From Stieleria sp. JC731 (GTDB lineage: Bacteria > Planctomycetota > Planctomycetia > Pirellulales > Pirellulaceae), in NCBI RefSeq assembly GCF_020966635.1, contig NZ_JAJKFQ010000029.1, positions 496,001 to 560,000 on the forward strand: a DNA stretch of 64,000 nt, read 5' to 3'. This document shows positions 28,819 to 36,984 of the stretch, piece by piece (position 1 is the first letter of the stretch; each line of letters starts with the position of its first letter). The translations under genes and the position numbers were made by a program. The notes beneath the pieces are model-generated. The model worked only from the letters and a program-made list of their open reading frames with translations. It did not search any database and had not been told where the DNA came from.

Positions 28819-29040
28819 TCAGTTCTGCACACTGACATAGTTCACAACTTGCTTTCCACATGCGACCGGAAAGATCGCTTCTTGCGCAAGTTGCTTGTGA
28901 TAAAAGCTTCGCACGCTACCGCGCAGTTGAAGTTCGTCACTTTGTTCGTCAACGCGCAATGTTCGCAACTCAGGTACTGAACTGCTGGCCAAAGCTTGTG
29001 ACGCTGCCACTGCGATTTCTTTTGTGTCCGTAGTTTCCAT
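28819..29040 (-). CDS. small BON-domain-like protein
   Basis: 73 residues. The body LRVDEQSDELQLRGSVRSFY followed by HKQLAQEAIFPVACGKQVVN and the end VSVQN fits one BON domain: beta strand, loop, helix KQLAQEA, and a final strand. Tiny stand-alone BON proteins with the SFYHKQLAQEA pattern are common in planctomycetes. BON domains elsewhere bind phospholipid or stabilise envelope proteins. No signal peptide is seen. There is no strong ribosome-binding site. The gene is isolated in a 1.5-kb gene-poor stretch and converges with the YmdB-type gene. Confidence 0.7.
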   Translation of the reverse strand: METTDTKEIAVAASQALASSSVPELRTLRVDEQSDELQLRGSVRSFYHKQLAQEAIFPVACGKQVVNYVSVQN

Positions 29041-29618
29041 CTTTTGCCCGAAGTCTTTTCGCTTAATAAAAGAGGCTGCCCCAATAACTCTTCACACAAC
29101 AACTATTTCACACATCAACCAAACGGACCAATTGATTTCCGTAAATTCTGACGGTTGAAGATTCGTTGTTTCACGTTCGTCACATGTGACTGCAACAAAG
29201 CGTGTCTTTGTTCTAACCCAACAACCAAGTGTTGGCGCTGCAAACAATACCACATGCATCTATTTTCTTGAGTCTGATTCATTGATAGCAAAAAGATTCA
29301 AGAAAGTATTTCAGCAGTTCGAATCGATTTGCCTTGACCCCTGCTGCAGGGCTCACGTATTCTCCGGCCATCGCGGCAAGGGAATCAAACGATCCTTCGA
29401 TCACTTGTTTTTCATGTCGTTGATCAAGCCAAATGACTGGCGGGATCCTGCACAGGCACCATGACAAACCATTGTTTTGGTCGCTGCGGACGCTTCGCGA
29501 ATTATCATGAGATGGAGATCACAGATAGTCGCGTGAGGTCATTCAAGTTGGCTTTATTCAAGTGTTCGACCGGCGACCGCAAGGATGCAGGTTGTCCAGT
29601 CGAACCAACCAGCCACCG
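29041..29618. other. gene-poor stretch, possible small RNA region
   Basis: About 580 bases. Frames of 60-90 codons on both strands start at GTG or ATG but show no recognisable domains. Local composition is more AT-rich than surrounding coding DNA. A strong orphan terminator follows on the + strand, so an untranslated transcript ending there is possible. Confidence 0.4.
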
Positions 29619-29687
29619 GCTCCCGGTCCGATAGCACGTAATCCTCCGCCCCCCTAGGATCTCGTACTGGACCGGGGGCTTTTTTTT
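29619..29687 (+). terminator. long-hairpin terminator without an upstream gene
   Basis: An 11-base stem, GCTCCCGGTCC pairing with GGACCGGGGGC (one wobble), encloses an inner stem ATCCT / AGGAT and is followed directly by eight T. The nearest + strand gene ends 1.1 kb upstream, so it probably ends a short non-coding RNA lying roughly within 29470-29690. Confidence 0.7.
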
Positions 29688-29705
29688 ATGCGCCGCACTA
29701 TCACT

Positions 29706-29832
29706 AGCGCTTCGTTCGATATGAAAATACGGGTTCGGGTCATCAGCCGATGGGCGTTCGCCCCGGCTATTGCACTCAAACCGTGGCTAACGCCATACGG
29801 CTAATCATAAATTCGAGTTGGAACGAAGCACT
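29706..29832. repeat. 127-bp repeat with inverted ends, copy 2
   Basis: Same length and about 90% identical by eye to the copy at 25834-25960. Its ends are AGCGCTTCGTT and AACGAAGCACT, one mismatch from perfect inversion. It lies between the orphan terminator and the PKS-dehydratase-like gene and contains no frame. Internal GGCTAACGCC hairpin core as in copy 1. Confidence 0.75.
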
Positions 29833-29973
29833 AGCGGCACCTTCCAACGATCATCAATCTTGTCTTTCCCGGTTGAAGCATAAGCCACCATTGTGTGGAC
29901 CATCGACCAAATGAAGGATCAGCCTCATGATCTGATGGAAACAAGACGGTTTATCCCTGCAGGGTCATAACAG

Positions 29974-30891
29974 ATGACACCTTTTGTTCATGGACACACG
30001 ACAGCCTTCACATTGGACCCGGCGAAACATCCGGTCATGCTGGAGTATCGCATTGACGGTTACCCATCACTGCCTTTGGCATTGGCAATCGAATTGATCG
30101 CACAAGTGGCTTTGAAGCAACACACGAGTGATCCGATGCATCGTGACCTGACACTCGCCGGTATCCGAATGCAGTCGCCATTGATGGCTTACGGCGATGA
30201 CGCGTTTGCGATTGAAGTCGGAAATCATGCACATCACCGACAGACTTGGAATCTCTGTTGTGACTTGCGAAATCAAGATGGCGTGCTAATTGAACCGTCG
30301 AAACGATATGCAACGTGTACGTTCGAACCAACGCCGAACTCCCTTTCGCCATCAGACCCTAGTAACGACAGCGTTACAGATCGGCAGGCAATCGAAGCTA
30401 TCGAGCAATCGCCCATCGAGCCGATTGACGAAAACGCCGTGATGTTCCTTGGGCACCTATTCCGAGGTTCAAAACTTGGGCAACTGACCTCCATCGGTTA
30501 TGGCAGCGCCCCGTTTGCAGAACAGATCCCCACAGCGGCTGCACACTTCAACGTTCCCCTCGCGAACAGTGTCTGGGGCGAAGCGATCGGCGGCAAACCC
30601 GCAATCACCCCTACAGCAACGATCGACTTGATGCTCGATGCAGTTCAGCGACTGGCAGACCGGCGCACCGGCGAGGAATGCATTATCTGCGGCATCGATG
30701 AACTCCAGATTCACCGCCACCCAAATGAAGGCGAGTCGCTGACGACGCTTGCGAAGTGGATCGCGCCAAACCTTGATGAAATCGGAGGCACCGCGGCGGC
30801 CAACGTCTATGGCGAGGCTGGCGATCTTGTGGTCCGAATGATCGGCATCCAAATCGAACAGCATCTCGGCACTCGATCCATTTTCATCTAA
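29974..30891 (+). CDS. stand-alone polyketide-synthase dehydratase-like (double hotdog) protein
   Basis: 305 residues. The N-terminal part, HPVMLEYRIDGYPSLPLALA, aligns with the first hotdog of PKS/FAS dehydratase domains. The second half (FRGSKLGQLTSIGYGSAPFA and ATIDLMLDAVQRLADRR) matches the second hotdog, with its conserved Asp kept. The catalytic His of the HxxxGxxxxP motif is replaced by Tyr25 (YRIDGYPSLP), so classical dehydratase chemistry is doubtful. No ketosynthase, acyl carrier or other PKS gene is adjacent, unlike usual PKS clusters. A strong bidirectional terminator follows at 30903. The function is unknown, and an acyl-binding or modified role is inference. Confidence 0.65.
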   Translation: MTPFVHGHTTAFTLDPAKHPVMLEYRIDGYPSLPLALAIELIAQVALKQHTSDPMHRDLTLAGIRMQSPLMAYGDDAFAIEVGNHAHHRQTWNLCCDLRNQDGVLIEPSKRYATCTFEPTPNSLSPSDPSNDSVTDRQAIEAIEQSPIEPIDENAVMFLGHLFRGSKLGQLTSIGYGSAPFAEQIPTAAAHFNVPLANSVWGEAIGGKPAITPTATIDLMLDAVQRLADRRTGEECIICGIDELQIHRHPNEGESLTTLAKWIAPNLDEIGGTAAANVYGEAGDLVVRMIGIQIEQHLGTRSIFI

Positions 30892-30902
30892 TCACAAAAC
30901 GC

Positions 30903-30944
30903 AAAAAAAGCCGCTGCGAGACTTTTCCCACAACGGCTTTTTTT
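30903..30944. terminator. bidirectional terminator between converging genes
   Basis: AAAAAAAGCCG, a 20-base loop, then CGGCTTTTTTT: a U-run on both strands. It serves the dehydratase-like gene (+) and the GT2-like gene (-). Confidence 0.88.
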
Positions 30945-30978
30945 CGAATCTAAGTTGGCAAAATACGTTGGCCTTGCC

Positions 30979-31911
30979 TTAGGCAGCCCGACGTAGCGGC
31001 GTATCCGCTTCGAACCGCTGCAGTCGTGCGCGACGCGCCACATCATCAGCAGTTGAGACGCATGCCGGGTCGATTGATCGACGAATCGCCGCGAGGTTGT
31101 CGCGGTACTTCCGCATCCCAAGAGTTTCCCCGAAAGAACTCTCGCCGAGAAAGACGTCTTTCAAGCTGGCCCCGAACGAAGGCACCCGTGCCGCGGAGAA
31201 TAGGTGCGCGGCAATCGAAGCCAATGTTTGACCACGGGCAAAGTCGGACACATCTTCGGAGACAAAGGCGTTCTCCATTTGCAAACTGAACCCTTTGGCC
31301 GCCTGAATTTTCCAGCCCGAACGACGCACCAGTCCGCTAAACGCGTAAGCTACGGCGATTGGGTCATTCAATGCGGGGGCGACAGCATCAAGCAATTCAC
31401 CAAGAAGCTGTCTTCTCAGCACCACACCGCCAAGAAAAAATCCATCGACGGGGCCGGCTTGTGTATCCACCGGCTGGCAAAGTCGACTCTTGGTGTCTTC
31501 CCACCCCGCAGCACAAACCGGTGTACGTTCTTGGCAGGGAACGATAGCACCGATCGAATCGTCTTCAAAGCGATCCATCGCCGCATGCAGCCAACCGGCC
31601 TGAACTTTCATCCCGCTCGTCACGAGATGTACCAGCGGAGCGGTCGTTGAATCGAACGCATCACGAACCAAATCAACCAAGCTGTTTGAGCGGGCTGTCA
31701 CAATGGCCAACTCGCTCGCCAAATCAAAGGGGTCTTCATAAGTGCCGTTGTGCACGGCGATCACTTCACAGTCCTCGTCGGCGTTTTCCAACACACTTAA
31801 CAAGGTGTCCTCGAACAGCTGAGCTTCTCGTTCGAGCGGCACCACTATAGAAACGCGGTCATTCCGCAAAGGGTTTGACACTGGAGATCTCCAGTCAAGC
31901 GAAAGAAACAT
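30979..31911 (-). CDS. GT2-like glycosyltransferase fold, DxD motif not visible
   Basis: 310 residues. The start VSIVVPLEREAQLFEDTLLS followed by CEVIAVHNGTYEDP matches the nucleotide-sugar half of GT-A family 2 enzymes. Where family members have NDD/DxD before the PGWL-like stretch, this protein reads VTSGMKVQAGWLHAAMDRF, so the metal-binding acids are missing. It may be inactive, use another mechanism, or have another role. The C-terminal half has no further motif. No membrane segment is seen. It is leftward, 237 bases downstream of the unrecognised gene at 32149 on the same strand. Polysaccharide genes are absent nearby. Confidence 0.6.
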   Translation of the reverse strand: MFLSLDWRSPVSNPLRNDRVSIVVPLEREAQLFEDTLLSVLENADEDCEVIAVHNGTYEDPFDLASELAIVTARSNSLVDLVRDAFDSTTAPLVHLVTSGMKVQAGWLHAAMDRFEDDSIGAIVPCQERTPVCAAGWEDTKSRLCQPVDTQAGPVDGFFLGGVVLRRQLLGELLDAVAPALNDPIAVAYAFSGLVRRSGWKIQAAKGFSLQMENAFVSEDVSDFARGQTLASIAAHLFSAARVPSFGASLKDVFLGESSFGETLGMRKYRDNLAAIRRSIDPACVSTADDVARRARLQRFEADTPLRRAA

Positions 31912-32148
31912 CGTCGCCTATCTATATGCGATCGAAAGTTTGCATCGGAATGTGCACCGCTATTTTTCACTCACCCTGGGGTGGAATCACCTGTGTGATA
32001 ACCGTCGCGGGCATCTTCAGAGGAATTATCGCTAGACCTTCCCAGTTGCTAGCATTCAAAATGCGTTCACTTGGACTAAGGGAAGTCCGCCATGGGGATG
32101 GGGTGCTGGAACAACCAGCCAGAATTCGGTAGTCGTCGCGAGACCTTT

Positions 32149-33465
32149 TCAGGCAAGCAGTGATGCGACGACGCTGGTTTTAAAATCAGTCCGCAATGCA
32201 TCCTTGTCCGACTGATTTGAAACGAATACGCGTATGTCGTCATGGTCAAATTGAGTCAGATCGACGTCACCGGAAAACCGCCACTCGTATTCTGAAGTCC
32301 AATCGTAGGTCTTACCTTGGGCTTGAAAGCGAAAGAGCTGTTCGCCAGGAAGGTCGTCGCGAACCGAAGCGCCGCCATAGATCACCGGTTTGCATCCCAA
32401 ATCGACCGCGGCCGACTTGCGAATCGCAATCCCATAGGGTTCGTAGTCCCAGCGATGCAAGTGAGGTCGATAACATCGCTGCGACAGCAACCCGGCCAAT
32501 GGACAAGCTGAAAAGCAAACGACGGGGAAAGCCTGATGACTGGTGAGCGCCGATCCAACGAGTCGCTGCATTTTAAGAATGCGCTGCAGCGTCCCTAGAC
32601 AACTTCCCCGGTAGTGGTTCGTTTGATGCGAATCATTTAAGAGCATCCAGTCCTGGTATTGGCTGACCGATTCACCGGGCCATGGCCCCACGCAAGATCG
32701 TGTGCAGTGCACAAGCCATTGCCCATCATCTTCAGTACACCACCTCAATTCGCGTTCAGCGGTTTTGTCGGATGCCAAATCGCATGCTTCCGATCCCAGA
32801 ACCTCTGCTTTTGCGAATGCATCAGACTCGTTGCTGCTTTCTGATACAACACGGCCAGACTGATTGGCAGGTGGACAGTACCAACCGACCGCGCCAAGCT
32901 CCAACAATTGCTCGTAGGAGCGTCTCGATTGCGGATGAACAGCCAATGGCGACGCGATACGAACGGTTGCGTCCTGGTTTTCAATTAGCCGTTGCCGCAA
33001 CACTGATTCGATCGTCCCACCGGCTCGTACAAAAACACAGTCCACTCGATCGGCCATATTGATCAGCACTTGATCACGACCGAGCTGTTTATCGCAACTC
33101 ACATGGATCCATGGGCTCGGTCTGCCCAACCGATCACGATGATTGATGGAACCATTCAGACTGACTTTCACAAACGGAACACGAAAGGTTTCGGCTGCCC
33201 GAATCGCCCATGTTTCGATTGCAGACCCTTCGGCGACTAACAACACCTGTTCTGTGATTCGTGCATGCAGCATCGCGAGTGTCAGATAGCGACAAACATG
33301 CTGGTGCAGCGGCAGTGATCGCCCCAGATGGCTGCTCACGACTGCTATAGTGGATGCCTGATCGAGCAAACGCTGTGCGGATTCGCTAGCGCGGACTTCG
33401 AAGTCGATCTCCGCCGCTTGGGAATCAGAATTCTGCAGACGAGTTTGCGGATCGAGCTTCGGCAT
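32149..33465 (-). CDS. unrecognised two-part protein: Rossmann-like N-terminus, AbiGi/DUF2971-like C-terminus
   Basis: 438 residues, no signal peptide or membrane helix. Residues about 30-200 alternate strand and helix (IAVVSSHLGRSLPLHQHVCR, VLLVAEGSAIETWAIRAAET) and include a Gly-rich VFVRAGGTIESVLRQRL, suggesting a Rossmann-type nucleotide-binding fold, possibly SLOG-like. Residues about 255-438 hold LVHCTRSCVGPWPGES, then VVCFSACPLAGLLSQR, YEPYGIAIRKSAAVDLG, KPVIYGG and SEYEWRFSGDVDL. This CF-x-x-CPL, YGI, PVIY, EWR order resembles AbiGi/DUF2971-type proteins of abortive infection loci. I do not recognise the whole protein. Neighbours are a GT2-like gene downstream and a divergent sulfatase, which give no functional hint. 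Defence is only a hypothesis. Confidence 0.6.
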   Translation of the reverse strand: MPKLDPQTRLQNSDSQAAEIDFEVRASESAQRLLDQASTIAVVSSHLGRSLPLHQHVCRYLTLAMLHARITEQVLLVAEGSAIETWAIRAAETFRVPFVKVSLNGSINHRDRLGRPSPWIHVSCDKQLGRDQVLINMADRVDCVFVRAGGTIESVLRQRLIENQDATVRIASPLAVHPQSRRSYEQLLELGAVGWYCPPANQSGRVVSESSNESDAFAKAEVLGSEACDLASDKTAERELRWCTEDDGQWLVHCTRSCVGPWPGESVSQYQDWMLLNDSHQTNHYRGSCLGTLQRILKMQRLVGSALTSHQAFPVVCFSACPLAGLLSQRCYRPHLHRWDYEPYGIAIRKSAAVDLGCKPVIYGGASVRDDLPGEQLFRFQAQGKTYDWTSEYEWRFSGDVDLTQFDHDDIRVFVSNQSDKDALRTDFKTSVVASLLA

Positions 33466-33669
33466 CGCAGAATCCCTCGCATTCGTGTCAAACGCGTGCG
33501 TCTAGAAACCTATGCCTAGGTACACGGCCAGTCGACTTGAGACATGGACAGAACACCACAACGTCCAACCTAGCAACTAAGCTATCGGGTTCAAGTGCTG
33601 AACGGCCTTACCAACAAAACGCAGCCGATTGCGTTGAACAACAAACCAGTCCCACCTCCTGTCCGCTTG

Positions 33670-35193
33670 ATGCTATCAATGAACAACTCCTTGCTTCACT
33701 TCACAGCACTGATCGCGTTGGGCATTTCCCTGACCGTCGGCCATTCAAGATGCGATGCGGACGAGCGTCCCAATGTGGTCTTGTTCATCGCGGACGATGT
33801 CAGCTGGAATGATTTCGGGTGCTACGGAAACAGCGCCGCTCGCACACCGAATATTGACCGCTTGGCATCTGAAGGTATCCGATTTAACAACGCTTACCTT
33901 ACAGCCAGCAGTTGCAGTCCGTCACGAAGCAGCATCGTCACCGGACGGTATCCGCACAACAACGGAAAAGGTGCGGAGCTACATCAACCGATTTCGGTCC
34001 ACCTTCCTTGGTTTCCCGAAGTGCTTCGTGAGAGCGGCTATTACACCGCGCTGTCCGGAAAGCACCACATGACAACAACGAAGCCTGGCCCCGGCGAATC
34101 ACCGCGGCCCAAACCGTTTGATCATGTCGACGCGGGAAGAGTTCCTGGTGATTCATCCGGCTCGGCCAACTGGCTTAAAGTTTTGAAAGACCGCCCAAAA
34201 GATCAGCCATTCTTCTTTTGGTTTGCCTCTTATGATGCGCATCGAGGCTGGGATGGCGACAAGCAATGGGATCCCTCGAAGTACGGCCCGATGCATCGTG
34301 CCGAAGATGTGATCGTGCCGCCGTTTCTGTCCGATGATCCCGAGACTCGGTCCGATCTGGCGTCTTATTACAATGAAGTCACTCGATTTGATTATCGAAT
34401 TGGTGTCGTTGTTGATGAACTTCGTCGCGAAGGGATCTTTGACAACACCCTGATCTTCGTACTCGCCGACAACGGTCGTCCGTTTCCTCGTGCAAAAACT
34501 CGGCTTCATGATTCGGGAATGAAAACCGCGTTCGTCACGTCTTGGCCTAAAGGATTCGCCTACGGCAGCGATTCCAATTCGCTGGTAAGTGTCATCGATA
34601 TCGCGCCGACCGTTTTGACGGCGGCCGGTTGTGAAATTCCTGAAACGATGCAAGGTGTTGCGATGCAGCCCCTTTTCAAGTCATCAGACGCATCGATTCG
34701 CAAGTATGCGTTCTCCGAACATAACTGGCACGACTACGAAGCTTTTGGACGCAGCGTCCGCGATGGTGAATACCTGTATTTGATCAACGAACGTGTCGAC
34801 CTTCCTTGGCAAGGTCCGGCCGATTCGGTGCGCAGCCCGTCACACCAACAGCTTCGCAAACTTCGTGACGAAGGCAAACTTTCAAAATCGCAAGCGGACG
34901 TTTTCTTGTCACCCCGTCCCTCGGCTGCGCTGTTCAAGACGGCCGACGATCCTCATCACCTGGAAAACATCCAAGGGGATCCTGCATACGCGGAAGTGGA
35001 AGCACGCCTCGCAGGGGTGCTAAGCCAGTGGATGGACGAAACCGGAGATAGCGTTCCGGAAAAAATCTCCCCAGATACGTTCGACCGCGAAACGGGTGAT
35101 CGGCTAGGAAAAAAACAGGTCGATACCGAAGGAGCCATCACGCCAGGTGAAGACCGTAGTGCGGACCATGTGCTTTCGCCGGGCCCCCGCTAG
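33670..35193 (+). CDS. secreted formylglycine-dependent sulfatase
   Basis: 507 residues from the ATG at 33670. The frame opens at a GTG 25 codons upstream, outside the signal peptide (NSLLHFTALIALGISLTVG). The sulfatase signature is SSCSPSRSSIVTGRYPHN: Cys82 is the residue converted to formylglycine within C-x-P-S-R. Metal ligands are Asp42 and Asp43 in LFIADDVSWND and a later LADNGRPFPRAKTRLHDSG. It hydrolyses sulfate esters, probably of algal sulfated polysaccharides, and acts in the periplasm or outside. The subfamily and substrate cannot be read here. The maturase is not in this window. The C-terminal 40 residues are polar and unrelated. Expansion of sulfatases is typical of marine Pirellulaceae. 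Confidence 0.93.
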   Translation: MLSMNNSLLHFTALIALGISLTVGHSRCDADERPNVVLFIADDVSWNDFGCYGNSAARTPNIDRLASEGIRFNNAYLTASSCSPSRSSIVTGRYPHNNGKGAELHQPISVHLPWFPEVLRESGYYTALSGKHHMTTTKPGPGESPRPKPFDHVDAGRVPGDSSGSANWLKVLKDRPKDQPFFFWFASYDAHRGWDGDKQWDPSKYGPMHRAEDVIVPPFLSDDPETRSDLASYYNEVTRFDYRIGVVVDELRREGIFDNTLIFVLADNGRPFPRAKTRLHDSGMKTAFVTSWPKGFAYGSDSNSLVSVIDIAPTVLTAAGCEIPETMQGVAMQPLFKSSDASIRKYAFSEHNWHDYEAFGRSVRDGEYLYLINERVDLPWQGPADSVRSPSHQQLRKLRDEGKLSKSQADVFLSPRPSAALFKTADDPHHLENIQGDPAYAEVEARLAGVLSQWMDETGDSVPEKISPDTFDRETGDRLGKKQVDTEGAITPGEDRSADHVLSPGPR

Positions 35194-35684
35194 TCCGTCC
35201 CGGCCGATACATCCTTGAAAAGACGAACGCGGCAAATCAGCTTCTTACCTGCCGGTTCACGCCACCCGTGTTCGTCTATTCGGCATGTGAATTTAGCGGA
35301 TACGTTTTTGCTGGGGCTGGCTGAAGTTGGTCTGTTGCGACAACAGCGCCCCCGCGGTTCGATTTTCGAACCCTTCTCATTCGGCGCGACAATCGCTACA
35401 CAAACCGGTTAGTGACGCGAGTGCGGCCAATAGCAGGGGCTTTATTGCGACCAATCCAAAACCGTGCCACAATCCGCACGCGGTAAACCATGTCCTGATG
35501 ATCACATCGTCCTGGTGAGCCATTGACGACCAGCCTTGGTTGCCCCCCCTGACGCCCCCTCCGGCAGAAACTGCATCGACAGCCAGCCAATCTCGGTTGC
35601 ACGCTATCGAATCACAATTGGCAAACGACGACGCCAGCTGAATGCGATCTGCCTTCCCGATATCCATATAGAAAGCCTGCCCGG
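35194..35684. other. intergenic region after the sulfatase gene
   Basis: 491 bases with no convincing gene. It contains a long inverted repeat at 35221-35277, annotated separately. The remainder, including the promoter of the exchanger gene, shows nothing distinct. Confidence 0.5.
35221..35277. repeat. inverted repeat, 12-base stem
   Basis: AGACGAACGCGG pairs with CCGTGTTCGTCT (one G-U wobble) across a 33-base spacer, 28 bases past the sulfatase stop codon. No T-run follows, so a simple rho-independent terminator is unlikely. It may be an mRNA end structure or a regulatory hairpin. Confidence 0.5.
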
Positions 35685-36980
35685 ATGATAGGAATCCTAA
35701 TTCCTCTAGTTCTGATCTTCTTCGCCTGTCTGATCATTTGGCGTGCCTGTGATGGCTTCGAAATCGCTTCGGAATACATCGGCCGCAATCTATCCGAAGG
35801 TGTTCGCGGTGGAACGATCAACGCGATTTCCAGCTCGATCCCCGAACTATTCACAACGCTGATCGCCTTGTTTGTACTTGCAGACCAAGACGGATTTGCT
35901 GTGGGAATCGGGACGACTGCGGGCAGCGCCCTGTTCAACGGAATGATCATACCGGCGACATGTATCCTGGCAGTCATCGGAACAGTCCTGGCCGGCGTGA
36001 AGGTCACCTCGGTCAACGTTTCGCGAAAAGTCATCCTTCGCGACGGGCTATCGCTAATCGTTTGTGAATTCGTTTTGATCTTGTTGATCAATGGGGAGAA
36101 ACTTCATTGGTGGCAAGGGCTGATCATGATGGGGATGTACGCCGCTTATCTGATCTACATGATCAAGTCAATGAAATCGGCATCGGCGAATGAAGAGCCC
36201 AGCGATGATCACAGCGATGCCGCTTCATCTTCAGAAGACGATGAACCACAGTCGGGACCGGTCGGTCAACTGTTTTACTGGCTATCGGGTGGCCCGCTGC
36301 TGGACCTCGAAGGCATGTTCGTCAAAGAAAAGCAACAGAAAGCAATCCGTGAGGAGACCTGGAACGGTTGGCCGTTGCTTTTAACAGCGACCGCGATCAT
36401 CGGCGTCGCTTGCTGGTTCCTGGTCAAAGCTTGTGAATGGCTGGGTACCGGTAACGAAGCCCATCCATCGTACACCTTTGCCGGAATGGAGTTGGTCGGA
36501 ATTGGGATGCCGGCGATGTTCGTCGCAGTGATCTTTGCATCGATGGCGACCAGTGTTCCCGATACCGTGATGTCGGTTCGCGATGCACTTGATGGTGACT
36601 ACGACGACGCGGTCGCGAACGCATTGGGCAGCAACATCTTCGACATCTGTTTCGCGTTGGGCTTTCCGCTGTTCTTGTTCACGATTTACCACGGGCCGAT
36701 CGAGATGTCGCCTGAGGTCGCCGAACAAAGTGGCGAACTGCGATTGCTCCTATTGTTGCTGACGATCGTTGGTTTCTTTGTCTACTTTCTAGGGAAGAAA
36801 CAACGAAGCAGTTCCGGTATCGAGTATGTCGAAATGCGACGGGGCAAAGCGTTCGTTCTATTGGCGATCTATATCGTATTCGTCCTCTACATCATCGGGC
36901 TGTCCATCGGATCGCCGACCGCCGAATCGGTCTCACTGTGGCTACAGAAGATCTTGGTAAAGTTGCCCGCGATCGGATAG
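35685..36980 (+). CDS. CaCA-family cation (Na+/Ca2+-type) exchanger
   Basis: 431 residues, two bundles of hydrophobic helices split by an acidic cytoplasmic loop (about residues 165-225, rich in Ser, Asp and Glu). The two alpha repeats that form the ion path are visible: GTINAISSSIPELFTTLIAL with Glu in helix 2, and ASMATSVPDTVMSVRDALDG with Asp, followed by ALGSNIFDICFALG. These are the inverted repeats of the Ca2+/cation antiporter superfamily. The second site has Asp rather than Glu, as in K+-dependent types, so ion selectivity is uncertain. It lies in the inner membrane. It ends four bases before the opposite-strand creatininase-family gene. Confidence 0.88.
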   Translation: MIGILIPLVLIFFACLIIWRACDGFEIASEYIGRNLSEGVRGGTINAISSSIPELFTTLIALFVLADQDGFAVGIGTTAGSALFNGMIIPATCILAVIGTVLAGVKVTSVNVSRKVILRDGLSLIVCEFVLILLINGEKLHWWQGLIMMGMYAAYLIYMIKSMKSASANEEPSDDHSDAASSSEDDEPQSGPVGQLFYWLSGGPLLDLEGMFVKEKQQKAIREETWNGWPLLLTATAIIGVACWFLVKACEWLGTGNEAHPSYTFAGMELVGIGMPAMFVAVIFASMATSVPDTVMSVRDALDGDYDDAVANALGSNIFDICFALGFPLFLFTIYHGPIEMSPEVAEQSGELRLLLLLLTIVGFFVYFLGKKQRSSSGIEYVEMRRGKAFVLLAIYIVFVLYIIGLSIGSPTAESVSLWLQKILVKLPAIG

Positions 36981-36984
36981 GCAT

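Noticed and set aside
29186..29464. 92-codon + strand frame, and the 62-codon frame opposite it
   Set aside because: The + frame starts at GTG, neither has a ribosome-binding site or domain, and codon choice differs from surrounding genes. They are more likely chance frames in a non-coding stretch.
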